This document shows positions 8,814 to 16,313 of a stretch of 64,000 nt of DNA, piece after piece. A model generated the notes under the pieces. It searched no databases and was not told the origin of the DNA. It worked only from the letters and a program-made list of their open reading frames with translations. The stretch is from NCBI RefSeq assembly GCF_003996855.1, contig NZ_NRQY01000002.1, forward strand, positions 489,530-553,529, given 5' to 3'. Both the position numbers and the translations under genes were made by a program. Each line of letters starts with the position of its first letter. The stretch's first letter is position 1. Source of the stretch: Morganella morganii (GTDB taxonomy: Bacteria; Pseudomonadota; Gammaproteobacteria; Enterobacterales; Enterobacteriaceae).

Positions 8814-8838
8814 CAGATACTGATATGAATCAGTGCTG

Positions 8839-10191
8839 TCAGCGCATCGTCACAAACTCTTCTGCGGCTGTCGGGTGGATTGCCACGGTGTTATCGAAAT
8901 CTTTTTTGGTGGCACCCATTTTCAGTGCAACCGCAAAGCCCTGAAGGATTTCATCCATGCCGTAACCGATGCCGTGAATGCCGACGATTTTCTCGTCTTT
9001 ACCCGCACACACCAGTTTCATTTTGCATGGCTGGCGGTGGCTGGTGACTGCGGTATACATGGCGGTGAAAGAAGATGTGTAGCATTTCACATTGTCCGCG
9101 TCGTACTGCTCAATCGCCTGCGGCTCAGTCAGACCCACGGTGCCGATAGCCGGGTGGCTGAAGACAACCGTCGGGATATTGGTGTAATCCAGGTGCTCGT
9201 CCGGCTTGTTGTTAAACAGACGCTCAGAGAGCCGGCGGCCTGCGGCAACCGCAACCGGAGTCAGTTCAACAGCGCCGGTGTTATCACCCACCGCGTACAG
9301 GCCCGGAACCGAAGTGTTCTGGTATTTATCCACCTGAATATAACCGCGATCGTTGAGTTTCACGCCGGTCACATCCAGATTGATATTGTCTGTTGCAGGT
9401 TCACGGCCGATGGCCCAGATCAGGCAATCCACGGTCTGCTCGTGGCCATTTTCCAGTTGCAGAGTCAGGCTGCCGTCTGCATTTTTCACAACGGCTTTCG
9501 GTACAGAGTTAGTGTGCAGTGACGGCCCTTCGGTGTTCATGACTTCGACCAGCGTTTCGGTGATCAGCGGGTCAAAGTTACGCAGCGGTGCATGTTTGCG
9601 GACAAACAGGTGTGTTTCGCTGCCCAGCGCATTCAGCACCCCGGCCAGCTCCACAGCGATATACCCGGCCCCGACAACCGCCACACGTGACGGCAGGGCT
9701 TTCAGTGCGAAGAAACCATCAGAATCAATACCGTATTCCGCGCCCGGAATGGACGGCGGAACCGGACGGCCACCGGTGGCGATCAGGATATGATCCGCCG
9801 TGTAAGTTTCGCCGTTCACTTCCACGGTATGCGCGTCTTTAAAACGGGCAAACCCGGTGATGACATCCACTTTGTTATTGCCGAGAACGCGCTCATAAGA
9901 CTGGTGAATACGATCAATATACGCAGAACGGCTTTCCAGCAGTTTGTCCCAGCTGAAATGATTGATGGTGGTATCAAACCCGTAATCCGGGCCATACTGG
10001 CGGATTGCTTCCGCAATCTGCGCGCCGTACCACATCACTTTTTTCGGGACACAACCGACGTTAACACACGTACCGCCGAGCGCTTTTGCTTCAATCAGGG
10101 CACATTTCTGCCCGTACATCGCTGCCCGGTTTACAGACGCAATACCGGCACTGCCGCCGCCGATTGCAATATAATCGTAATGTTTGCTCAT
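8839..10191 (-). CDS. gor: Glutathione reductase
   Basis: Gor is a cytosolic FAD enzyme that reduces glutathione disulfide with NADPH. The product is 450 residues, identical in length to E. coli. The FAD-binding dinucleotide fold opens as IAIGGGSAG (8-16). The redox-active pair C42/C47 lies in GGTCVNVGC. The NADPH fold has [10 protein letters not shown], and the C-terminal dimer-interface active site reads HPTAAEEF. The ATG at 10191 is the family start; the frame stays open to 10242 without conservation. It lies 69 bp behind rlmJ on the same strand with a hairpin between them, the rlmJ-gor order of E. coli. Confidence 0.97.
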   Translation of the reverse strand: MSKHYDYIAIGGGSAGIASVNRAAMYGQKCALIEAKALGGTCVNVGCVPKKVMWYGAQIAEAIRQYGPDYGFDTTINHFSWDKLLESRSAYIDRIHQSYERVLGNNKVDVITGFARFKDAHTVEVNGETYTADHILIATGGRPVPPSIPGAEYGIDSDGFFALKALPSRVAVVGAGYIAVELAGVLNALGSETHLFVRKHAPLRNFDPLITETLVEVMNTEGPSLHTNSVPKAVVKNADGSLTLQLENGHEQTVDCLIWAIGREPATDNINLDVTGVKLNDRGYIQVDKYQNTSVPGLYAVGDNTGAVELTPVAVAAGRRLSERLFNNKPDEHLDYTNIPTVVFSHPAIGTVGLTEPQAIEQYDADNVKCYTSSFTAMYTAVTSHRQPCKMKLVCAGKDEKIVGIHGIGYGMDEILQGFAVALKMGATKKDFDNTVAIHPTAAEEFVTMR

Positions 10192-10228
10192 AGTTGGCTC
10201 GTTCCATTTATCAGTCAATACATAAACA

Positions 10229-10254
10229 CCCGCTGCCGTCATGCCCGCAGCGGA
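10229..10254 (-). terminator. Hairpin between rlmJ and gor
   Basis: CCGCTGC (10230-10236) pairs with GCAGCGG (10247-10253). On the minus strand it is followed by GTGTTTAT. It could terminate or attenuate rlmJ transcription before gor. Confidence 0.5.
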
Positions 10255-10260
10255 AACGAA

Positions 10261-11103
10261 TTATTCCGGTGTGACCCATTCAACCAGTGTATGCCCAGTG
10301 CCTTCCGGCACCAGCACTTTATGCAGCCACGGCAGGACAGATTTCATCTGTGATTCCAGCTTCCACGGCGGGTTAATCACAATCATGCCGGATGCGGTCA
10401 TGCCGCGCTGATCACTGTCAGGACGCACAGCCAGTTCGATTTGCAGAATTTTGCGGATTCCGGTTGCCTGAAAATCTTTTACCATCCGTTTGATCTGCTG
10501 GCGCAGCACCACCGGATACCAGACCGCATAAGTGCCGGTAGCAAAACGGCGGTGACCCTCCTGAATCCCTTTAACCACAGCCTGATAATCACTTTTCAGT
10601 TCATACGGCGGGTCAATCAGCACAAATCCGCGCCGGGATAACGGCGGCAACTGTGATTTCAGCTGCTGATAGCCATCTTCCCGTACCACACGGGCACGGT
10701 TATCACGGCTGAATTCATTACGCAGCAGCGGGAAATCAGACGGATGCAGTTCGCTGATATTTAATTTATCGTAATCACGCAGCAAATGTGCGGCGATCAG
10801 CGGCGAACCCGGATAAAAACGCAGATCACCGCGCGGATTCAGTGCACTCACTGCTTCAAGGTACGTTTTCAGTTCTTCGGGTACAGATTCCTGCTCCCAG
10901 ATACGGGCGATCCCTTCCAGGTACTCCCCGGTACGCTCCGCATGCTCACCACTGAGCTGATAACGCCCGGCACCGGCGTGCGTATCCAGATACAAAAAGG
11001 GTTTGTCTTTCTCTTTTAATGATTCAATGATCAGACTCTGGACGGTGTGTTTTAACACATCCGTATGGTTGCCGGCGTGAAAGCTGTGGCGGTAACTAAG
11101 CAT
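10261..11103 (-). CDS. rlmJ: 23S rRNA (adenine-2030-N6)-methyltransferase RlmJ
   Basis: RlmJ uses S-adenosylmethionine to methylate A2030 of 23S rRNA. The product is 280 residues, the family length. It begins with the characteristic MLSYRHSFHAGNHTDVLKH, carries the SAM-binding segment YLDTHAGAGRY, and has the N6-methyltransferase catalytic motif D-P-P-Y starting at Asp164. It lies upstream of gor in the same direction and is divergent from the DUF1090 gene. Confidence 0.96.
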   Translation of the reverse strand: MLSYRHSFHAGNHTDVLKHTVQSLIIESLKEKDKPFLYLDTHAGAGRYQLSGEHAERTGEYLEGIARIWEQESVPEELKTYLEAVSALNPRGDLRFYPGSPLIAAHLLRDYDKLNISELHPSDFPLLRNEFSRDNRARVVREDGYQQLKSQLPPLSRRGFVLIDPPYELKSDYQAVVKGIQEGHRRFATGTYAVWYPVVLRQQIKRMVKDFQATGIRKILQIELAVRPDSDQRGMTASGMIVINPPWKLESQMKSVLPWLHKVLVPEGTGHTLVEWVTPE

Positions 11104-11226
11104 ACAAGGGCCTCAGATGGTCGGGTGTGAACCACCCGGAACAAGAATATCAGTACAGATTGAAGTGCTCAGTATAACCTGATTTCGGCAGGAAAGAACC
11201 AATGCCCTTTCCTCATCTGTGCGGCG

Positions 11227-11245
11227 TGATAATGAACCATTATCA
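11227..11245. promoter_or_regulatory. Fur-like palindrome upstream of the DUF1090 gene
   Basis: TGATAATG, three bases, then CATTATCA form a perfect 8-bp dyad 48 bp before the chosen ATG. The half-sites resemble the Fur/Zur family (GATAAT, ATTATC), but the spacing differs from the classical 19-bp Fur box. This is a sequence match only; the regulator is inferred. Confidence 0.35.
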
Positions 11246-11292
11246 TTATAGGTAGTCATAAAATGACGATTAATATAAAAAACGAGGTAAAC

Positions 11293-11679
11293 ATGACACG
11301 TTTTACAACTGCTATTCTGGCCCTGGGAACATTACTGGTAAGTACTTCCGCACTGAGTGCACAAAATGGCTGTGACATCAAAAAAAGCAAAATTCAGGAG
11401 CAGATCAGCTATGCCAAAGCACACGGCAATACACACCGGGTGCAGGGGCTGGAGCGGGCTTTGCAGAATGTAAATACTTACTGCACACCAAACAGCCTGC
11501 GTAATGATGCCCGTGATAAAGTCAGCGACCGGACAAAAGAAGTCGCTGAGCGCAAAGCGGATTTACAGAAAGCCGTTGATAAAGGTGATATCAGTAAGAT
11601 TGCCAAGCGGGAACGTAAGCTGGCTGAAGCCGAAGCGGAATTAAAAGAAGCACAGGCTGAACTGGATGCATTAAAGTAA
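11293..11679 (+). CDS. Periplasmic DUF1090 (YqjC-like) protein
   Basis: This small exported protein belongs to a family of unknown function. From the ATG at 11293 (GAGG six bases upstream) it is 128 residues. A signal peptide ends at ALSA (about 22). The mature part has two cysteines (NGCDIKK and NTYCTP), a conserved ISYAKAHGNTHRVQGLERAL segment, and a long charged coiled-coil tail rich in Lys, Glu and Ala (AERKADLQKA, IAKRERKLAEAEAELKEAQ). This architecture matches E. coli YqjC. An upstream in-frame ATG at 11263 would spoil the signal peptide. It is a single-gene unit bounded by a Fur-like palindrome and a hairpin. Confidence 0.85.
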   Translation: MTRFTTAILALGTLLVSTSALSAQNGCDIKKSKIQEQISYAKAHGNTHRVQGLERALQNVNTYCTPNSLRNDARDKVSDRTKEVAERKADLQKAVDKGDISKIAKRERKLAEAEAELKEAQAELDALK

Positions 11680-11687
11680 TCATACCA

Positions 11688-11715
11688 CTGCCGGTTTTTA
11701 AAAAAAAACCGGCAG
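11688..11715. terminator. Bidirectional hairpin between convergent genes
   Basis: CTGCCGGTTTTT (11688-11699) pairs with 11704-11715. The stem includes the T and A runs, so it can serve both the DUF1090 gene and the facing lipoprotein gene. Confidence 0.7.
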
Positions 11716-11721
11716 CGGGTA

Positions 11722-12171
11722 TTAAAATTCTGTCGCCCTTAACTGACCGAAATAACGGGTCAGCCGGAAGCGGATTTCAAAATTTCGTGTTCCGGGATGA
11801 ATATTCAGACGGCGTTGCACCTCCGACCCGACCGTGATCAGCGCAGTATAAGAATACCCGCTCCGGAAGGGATAATTCTGCACTGAAATACAGCGCCACT
11901 GACTGACTGTGGCCTGTTCCGGTGTGAAGGTATGTGTTAACAGCCGTTTATTCACACTACCGACCTCATTAATATCCAGCCGGATTATTTTTTCATCTCC
12001 CTGCGGATGAATGAGCAGGCAGGCATGGTTTGAAACCACCACCACTTTCGCCGGTAAATAAGGCCCTTCCGGTTTGTAAATACACCCAGTAATAAGCAGC
12101 GTAATAATAAGCATCAGCAAAGAAAAATTATTTAGCTTGTTATTTCCGGAAAAAACACATTTATTATTCAT
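11722..12171 (-). CDS. Putative periplasmic lipoprotein, possible T6SS-immunity type
   Basis: I do not recognise a specific function. The product is 149 residues with a hydrophobic N-terminal segment (about residues 17-28) ending in the lipobox L-I-T-G-C, so a lipid-anchored envelope protein is expected. After the Cys it has YKPEGPYLPAKVVVV, then a small beta-rich domain. That layout resembles a family annotated in public databases as putative type VI secretion immunity periplasmic lipoproteins; this link is from memory and no effector or T6SS gene is nearby. It could equally be an unrelated small lipoprotein. An internal ATG (residue 20) would give a shorter, more typical signal peptide. Confidence 0.6.
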   Translation of the reverse strand: MNNKCVFSGNNKLNNFSLLMLIITLLITGCIYKPEGPYLPAKVVVVSNHACLLIHPQGDEKIIRLDINEVGSVNKRLLTHTFTPEQATVSQWRCISVQNYPFRSGYSYTALITVGSEVQRRLNIHPGTRNFEIRFRLTRYFGQLRATEF

Positions 12172-12374
12172 TTTATGAACATCTTATAAAATAGCATTTA
12201 TTTTAATTATTTTGAGAAGGAATGAGTGCGAATAATTACATATTATTGTCCCGGTTAATCAATCGGGAAATTCTGAAGCTCGTTATATAAGAACCAAATC
12301 AAAACCTGAATTGTTCATCCGGTTAGTCATGTAGTAAACTTAAACGGAATCAATTTCCGAATAAGCGAGGATAC

Positions 12375-13367
12375 ATGACCCGGGAAAACGACACACCGGA
12401 AGATGACAACAGCACATCATCATTAAAGCCCTTGCGGAAGAATTTTGATGAAGGGATAAAGCAGGGGAAAAAAGCCCTGAAATGGAGTGTGAAAGCCGGG
12501 GATTATATCCGCAATATTCCGTTTATTGCCCATCTTATCCGTACGGCGACCCGCTTTAATGACAGAATGGGCAGCCCGTTCGGTGCGGCGATTACCTATT
12601 TCTCATTTTTATCCATGATCCCGATTCTGATGGTCTCTTTTGCCGCCGCCGGTTATGTGCTGGCGTTCAATCCGGAACTGCTGACCCGGCTTATCCGCGG
12701 TGTTGCCAACAGTATCAGCGACCCGACACTCGCCGCCACTATTGAGCGCAGTATTGATACCGCTATCCGCCAGCGTGCAACGGTCGGGTTAACCGGTCTG
12801 GCACTGGCGCTCTATTCCGGGGTGAACTGGGTGGGAAATCTGCGGATGGCTATCCGTGCACAGTACCACGACCAGTGGGAGCCGGATATCGAAGTCAAAG
12901 AGAATATGTTTCTGCGCTATCTGCGGGATTTCCTGGCGCTGATCGGCCTGCTGGTGGCGCTGGTGGTTACTCTCTCCCTGACATCCATTGCCGGTGCCGC
13001 ACAAGCCCAGATAGTCGCGTTTCTCGGCCTCGATGCTATTGAGTGGCTGCGCCCCGCCTGGACGGCCATCGGCCTGACAATCTCTATCCTCGCCAACTAT
13101 CTGCTGTTTACCTGGATTCTCTGGATCTTGCCGCGCATGAAGCTGAACCGTACATCCCTGCTGAAAGGGACACTGCTGGCTGCTATCGGATTTGAGATCC
13201 TGAAAACCATTATGACCAGGCTGCTGCCGAATATGGCGGCTTCCCCGTCCGGCGCTGCATTTGGTTCCGTTATCGGCCTGATGGCCTTTTTCTATTTTTT
13301 CGCGCGGCTGATCCTCTTTTCCGCCGCCTGGATTGCGACCGACATCCAAAAAAATAAAAGCCCCTGA
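12375..13367 (+). CDS. yhjD: Inner membrane protein YhjD (YihY/BrkB family)
   Basis: The product is a 330-residue multi-pass membrane protein of the YihY/BrkB family. In E. coli, altered YhjD suppresses the requirement for Kdo attachment to lipid A, suggesting a role in moving envelope lipids; its normal substrate is not settled. The sequence follows E. coli YhjD closely: RFNDRMGSPFGAAITYFSFLSMIPILMVSF, SDPTLAAT, GLALALYSGVNWVGNLR, and SGAAFGSVIGLMAFFYFFARL. About six hydrophobic segments are visible, with a polar N-terminal 60 residues. GCGAGGA precedes the ATG by five bases. It stands alone on its strand before the lyase gene. Confidence 0.92.
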   Translation: MTRENDTPEDDNSTSSLKPLRKNFDEGIKQGKKALKWSVKAGDYIRNIPFIAHLIRTATRFNDRMGSPFGAAITYFSFLSMIPILMVSFAAAGYVLAFNPELLTRLIRGVANSISDPTLAATIERSIDTAIRQRATVGLTGLALALYSGVNWVGNLRMAIRAQYHDQWEPDIEVKENMFLRYLRDFLALIGLLVALVVTLSLTSIAGAAQAQIVAFLGLDAIEWLRPAWTAIGLTISILANYLLFTWILWILPRMKLNRTSLLKGTLLAAIGFEILKTIMTRLLPNMAASPSGAAFGSVIGLMAFFYFFARLILFSAAWIATDIQKNKSP

Positions 13368-13442
13368 GATTTTTTAAGATAATCACCTCATCATTCTTAC
13401 CCCTATAGTCTCCGGATGAATTACATCCCATTCACCGGAGAC

Positions 13443-15227
13443 ATGTTATTGAAAACAATATTTAGTATATGGATATCATTGCTGCTCAGCTTCCCCGTCT
13501 GCGCCGCTGTTCTTCTCGATGGTAAAACACTGACCCCCACTCTGATTGCCCGTGTTGCTGATGGTGAGCCTGTCAGCATTGCGCCGGATTCACTGGTCTC
13601 TGTGCGCCGCTCACATGAGATTCTGATAAAAACCACTGGTACAGAGCAACCGGTATATGGCCTGACACGGGGTGTCGGCCTGAATAAAGACAAAAAAGTG
13701 AATATGCCCGCCACAGAATTTAATCTGCATTTACTTCGTGCTCATGGCGGAGGAACAGGAAAACCGCTGAGTATCCGGCAAACCCGGGCGGTTATGGTAA
13801 CGCGGCTTAATATGCTGCTGACAGGCGGCAGTGGCGCACATCCTGATCTGGCCGGGATGTATCTCCGTTTCCTCAATCAGTTTATTACACCCCGGGTTCT
13901 GTCCGCAGGTTCTGTCGGAGAGGCAGATATCACACAGCTCAGCCATATCGGACTGGCTATGTCAGGGGAAGGTGATGTGGATTATCAGGGAAAACAGATG
14001 ACTGCCGCAGATGCACTAAAAACGGCCGGTATTCCTCTTTTCAGACCTTCAGCAAAAGATGCGTTGTCTATTATCAGTTCCAATGCGGTTTCATCCGCCA
14101 TGGCCGCACTCGCACTGTATGATGCCGCCCGTCTGACTGATTTAAGCTTTGCTGTTTATGCTCTGGCGCTGGAGGCACTTAACGGCAACATTCATCCTTT
14201 CACCGCAGAAGTATTATTACAACGACCTTATCCCTCCGTGACTGAAAGCGGACAGATACTCTGTTTGCTGCTCAGAGGTTCATCACTGTCAGAACAGGAT
14301 CCTGACCGCCGGTTGCAGGATCCTCTCAGTTTTCGTTCTGCCCTCTTTTTTCTGACCGATTTAAGAGACAGTTACCAGCGTGCATACCGCCGGTTACTTA
14401 TTCAACTTAACAGCGCCGACGATAATCCGGTGGTTATTCCTCCCGGTAAAAATTACCCCGCCGGAGCGGTTATTCCCTCCGCCAATTTCGAACCGCTGCC
14501 ATGGGTATCTGCTTTTGAGCAGCTCAGTCTGTCTGTCGCCCGCTATTCTCTGCTGAGCGCGCAACAACTGGTCGTATTAAACACCCCTGCATTTACCGGA
14601 TTGAGCCGTTTTCTGGCAACAGAGAAAACCGTGCATGCCTTCGGCGCGATTGAAAAAGATATGATAGCGCTCGCTTTGCATAATAAAAGTCTGGCAATGC
14701 CGCTTTCAATGGATTATCTGCCTGTCGCCGGAGGTATTGAAGATATCGCCACCCGGGCTCTCCCGGTGATGCAACATTTGCAGCAACAAATTGATAACTG
14801 TTATGAATTATTGAGTATTTTACTTATTCACAGTGCACAGGCGATTGATCTGCGCAGACAACAGAATCCGCATTTCAGGCTCGCACAACACACCGCTTCA
14901 CTCTATGATGTGATAAGGCATCTGCCGCTTTTATGCAGTCTGACAAAGCAATACGGCCTGATGTTCAGACACTTGCCGGTATCCTCCGGGATCATCATAA
15001 CGACGTCATCAGGAGCCTCTATGCCATTCATCAATATCCGCATCACCAAAGAGGGTGCGACCGCAGAGCAAAAACAAAAACTGATTGAAGGTGCCACACA
15101 ATTACTCGTTGATGTGCTGGGAAAAAACCCGGCCTCAACCTTTGTGATTATTGATGAGGTGGAAACCGACAACTGGGGTGTCGGCGGGCAGACCGTAACA
15201 AAACTGCGCGCTGACGCGAAGAAATAA
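13443..15227 (+). CDS. Secreted aromatic amino acid lyase-like protein, reading frame runs into a tautomerase
   Basis: The fold is that of the histidine/phenylalanine ammonia-lyase superfamily: VYGLTRGVG (YGxNTGFG), KDALSIISSNA (KEGLALING), RLQDPLSFR, NSADDNPVV, SANFEPLPW and GGIEDIATR are recognisable in order. A signal peptide (LLLSFPVCAA) implies export. The site that normally cyclises to the MIO cofactor, GSVGASGD, reads GSVGEAD (residues 156-162), so the Ala-Ser-Gly triad is absent and a normal lyase mechanism is doubtful. The open frame continues in frame into a 4-OT tautomerase at 15021, but after about 14932 the +1 frame encodes a better lyase ending (QSDKAIRPDVQTLAGILRD, stop 15086-15088). 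A one-base loss in the T run 14929-14932 is therefore suspected. Start 13443 is chosen for the signal peptide; 13416 is in frame. Confidence 0.75.
   Translation: MLLKTIFSIWISLLLSFPVCAAVLLDGKTLTPTLIARVADGEPVSIAPDSLVSVRRSHEILIKTTGTEQPVYGLTRGVGLNKDKKVNMPATEFNLHLLRAHGGGTGKPLSIRQTRAVMVTRLNMLLTGGSGAHPDLAGMYLRFLNQFITPRVLSAGSVGEADITQLSHIGLAMSGEGDVDYQGKQMTAADALKTAGIPLFRPSAKDALSIISSNAVSSAMAALALYDAARLTDLSFAVYALALEALNGNIHPFTAEVLLQRPYPSVTESGQILCLLLRGSSLSEQDPDRRLQDPLSFRSALFFLTDLRDSYQRAYRRLLIQLNSADDNPVVIPPGKNYPAGAVIPSANFEPLPWVSAFEQLSLSVARYSLLSAQQLVVLNTPAFTGLSRFLATEKTVHAFGAIEKDMIALALHNKSLAMPLSMDYLPVAGGIEDIATRALPVMQHLQQQIDNCYELLSILLIHSAQAIDLRRQQNPHFRLAQHTASLYDVIRHLPLLCSLTKQYGLMFRHLPVSSGIIITTSSGASMPFINIRITKEGATAEQKQKLIEGATQLLVDVLGKNPASTFVIIDEVETDNWGVGGQTVTKLRADAKK
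15021..15227 (+). CDS. 4-oxalocrotonate tautomerase family protein
   Basis: This 68-residue protein starts MPFINIRITKEGATAEQK. The 4-OT family uses Pro1, exposed after removal of Met, as general base, and has the shape seen here, including STFVIIDEVETDNWGVGG in the C-terminal half. It needs a free N-terminus, so I treat it as separately translated although it is in frame with the lyase reading frame. AGGAG at 15011-15015 sits five bases before the ATG, an almost ideal ribosome binding site. The substrate is unknown. It lies between the lyase-like gene and a serine hydrolase gene, all on one strand, and is probably co-transcribed with them. Confidence 0.85.
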   Translation: MPFINIRITKEGATAEQKQKLIEGATQLLVDVLGKNPASTFVIIDEVETDNWGVGGQTVTKLRADAKK

Positions 15228-15229
15228 CC

Positions 15230-16257
15230 ATGCCGGCGCAGAATTTGTCAGCACTGTTGCAGGATGTGCAGCCGGAAGGTTTTGCCACGGCATTCTGTTT
15301 CACCGGTGAAGGCTGTGATCTGCCTGACAGTGCGGCACACGGCGGCTGAGTAAAAATGACAGTACCCCGGTCACGCCGGATACCCCGGTGCGGATCGCCA
15401 GTAATACCAAAACCTTTACTGCGGCGGCGGTGTTGCGCCTGTATGAACAGCAAAAACTCAGCCTCAGTTCACCTGTAGCACCACTGCTCTCCCCGCAGTA
15501 TGTCCGCCGGCTGACGGATGCGGGTTATGATCTGAATGCCATCACAGTGCAGCATCTGCTCAGTCACAGCAGCGGGCTGTATGACCATGCGGATGAAAAG
15601 TATATCCGCGATGTGCTCGCGGACCCCGGCCACCTCTGGACACGGGATGAGCAAATCCGTCTGTATGTAAGCCGGGGTTATCCGCTGATAAAACCGGGTC
15701 TCTGTTACCTCTATTCTGATACCGGATATCTGCTGCTGGGGGATATTATTGAGCGGGTCGCACAACTGCCGCTGGCACAGGCTGTCCGGCAGTTGCTGCG
15801 CTTTGATATGCCGGGCATGGAGTCCGCTTACTGGGAGCTGGAAGAACCGGCTCCGGCAGGCCTTCCGCCGCGCGCGCACCAGTATCTCGGCAATATTGAC
15901 GGGGATACCATCAGCCCGACCATGGATCTTTGGGGCGGCGGCGGACTGATTATGTCCGTAAACGCCCTGGCCGTTTTTATGGCAAATCTGTTTGAGGGGC
16001 GTATTTTTGATAAACCGGAAACACTTGAAACCATGATGAAACCGGGCAGTCATGACGGTGCGGAAGAATACCGCTGCGGCGTGATGGTCACAGAGCGGGG
16101 CGGTCAGACACTTTGGTATCATTTAGGATTCTGGGGAACCGCAGCTTATTATCATCCGCAGAAAAAAATCGCGGCTGCCGGATTTGTGAATAACCGGGAT
16201 ACCCGGCCGTGGCTGATGAATCTGCTGGAAAGCAGTTTGTGTCAGAACGATGAATAA
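15230..16257 (+). pseudogene. Serine hydrolase of the beta-lactamase/PBP fold, frameshifted near the N-terminus
   Basis: The ATG at 15230, two bases after the tautomerase stop, opens MPAQNLSALLQDVQPEGFA and reads to a stop at 15347-15349 after HGG. The rest continues in another frame as LSKNDSTPVTPDTPVRIASN and on to 16257. Restoring one C in GGCGGCTGAG (about 15342-15348) joins the two cleanly. The downstream part has the class C beta-lactamase family active site SxxK (SNTK, just after the GTG at 15388), a YSD in place of YxN (LYSDTGYLLLGDII), and a late HLGFWG where KTG or HxG is expected. The likely role is hydrolysis of an ester or amide; the substrate is unknown. If translated only from 15388, the protein would lack about 50 residues. 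A sequencing indel is a real alternative. Confidence 0.7.
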
Positions 16258-16265
16258 TTATAAAA

Positions 16266-16293
16266 AAAGGGTATCTGAAAGATACCCTTTTTA
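16266..16293. terminator. Bidirectional terminator
   Basis: AAAGGGTATC (16266-16275) pairs perfectly with 16281-16290, flanked by an A run on the left and TTTTT on the right. It separates the serine hydrolase and yhjJ, which converge. Confidence 0.88.
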
Positions 16294-16313
16294 TTTCATG
16301 CCGTTACCAAAAA

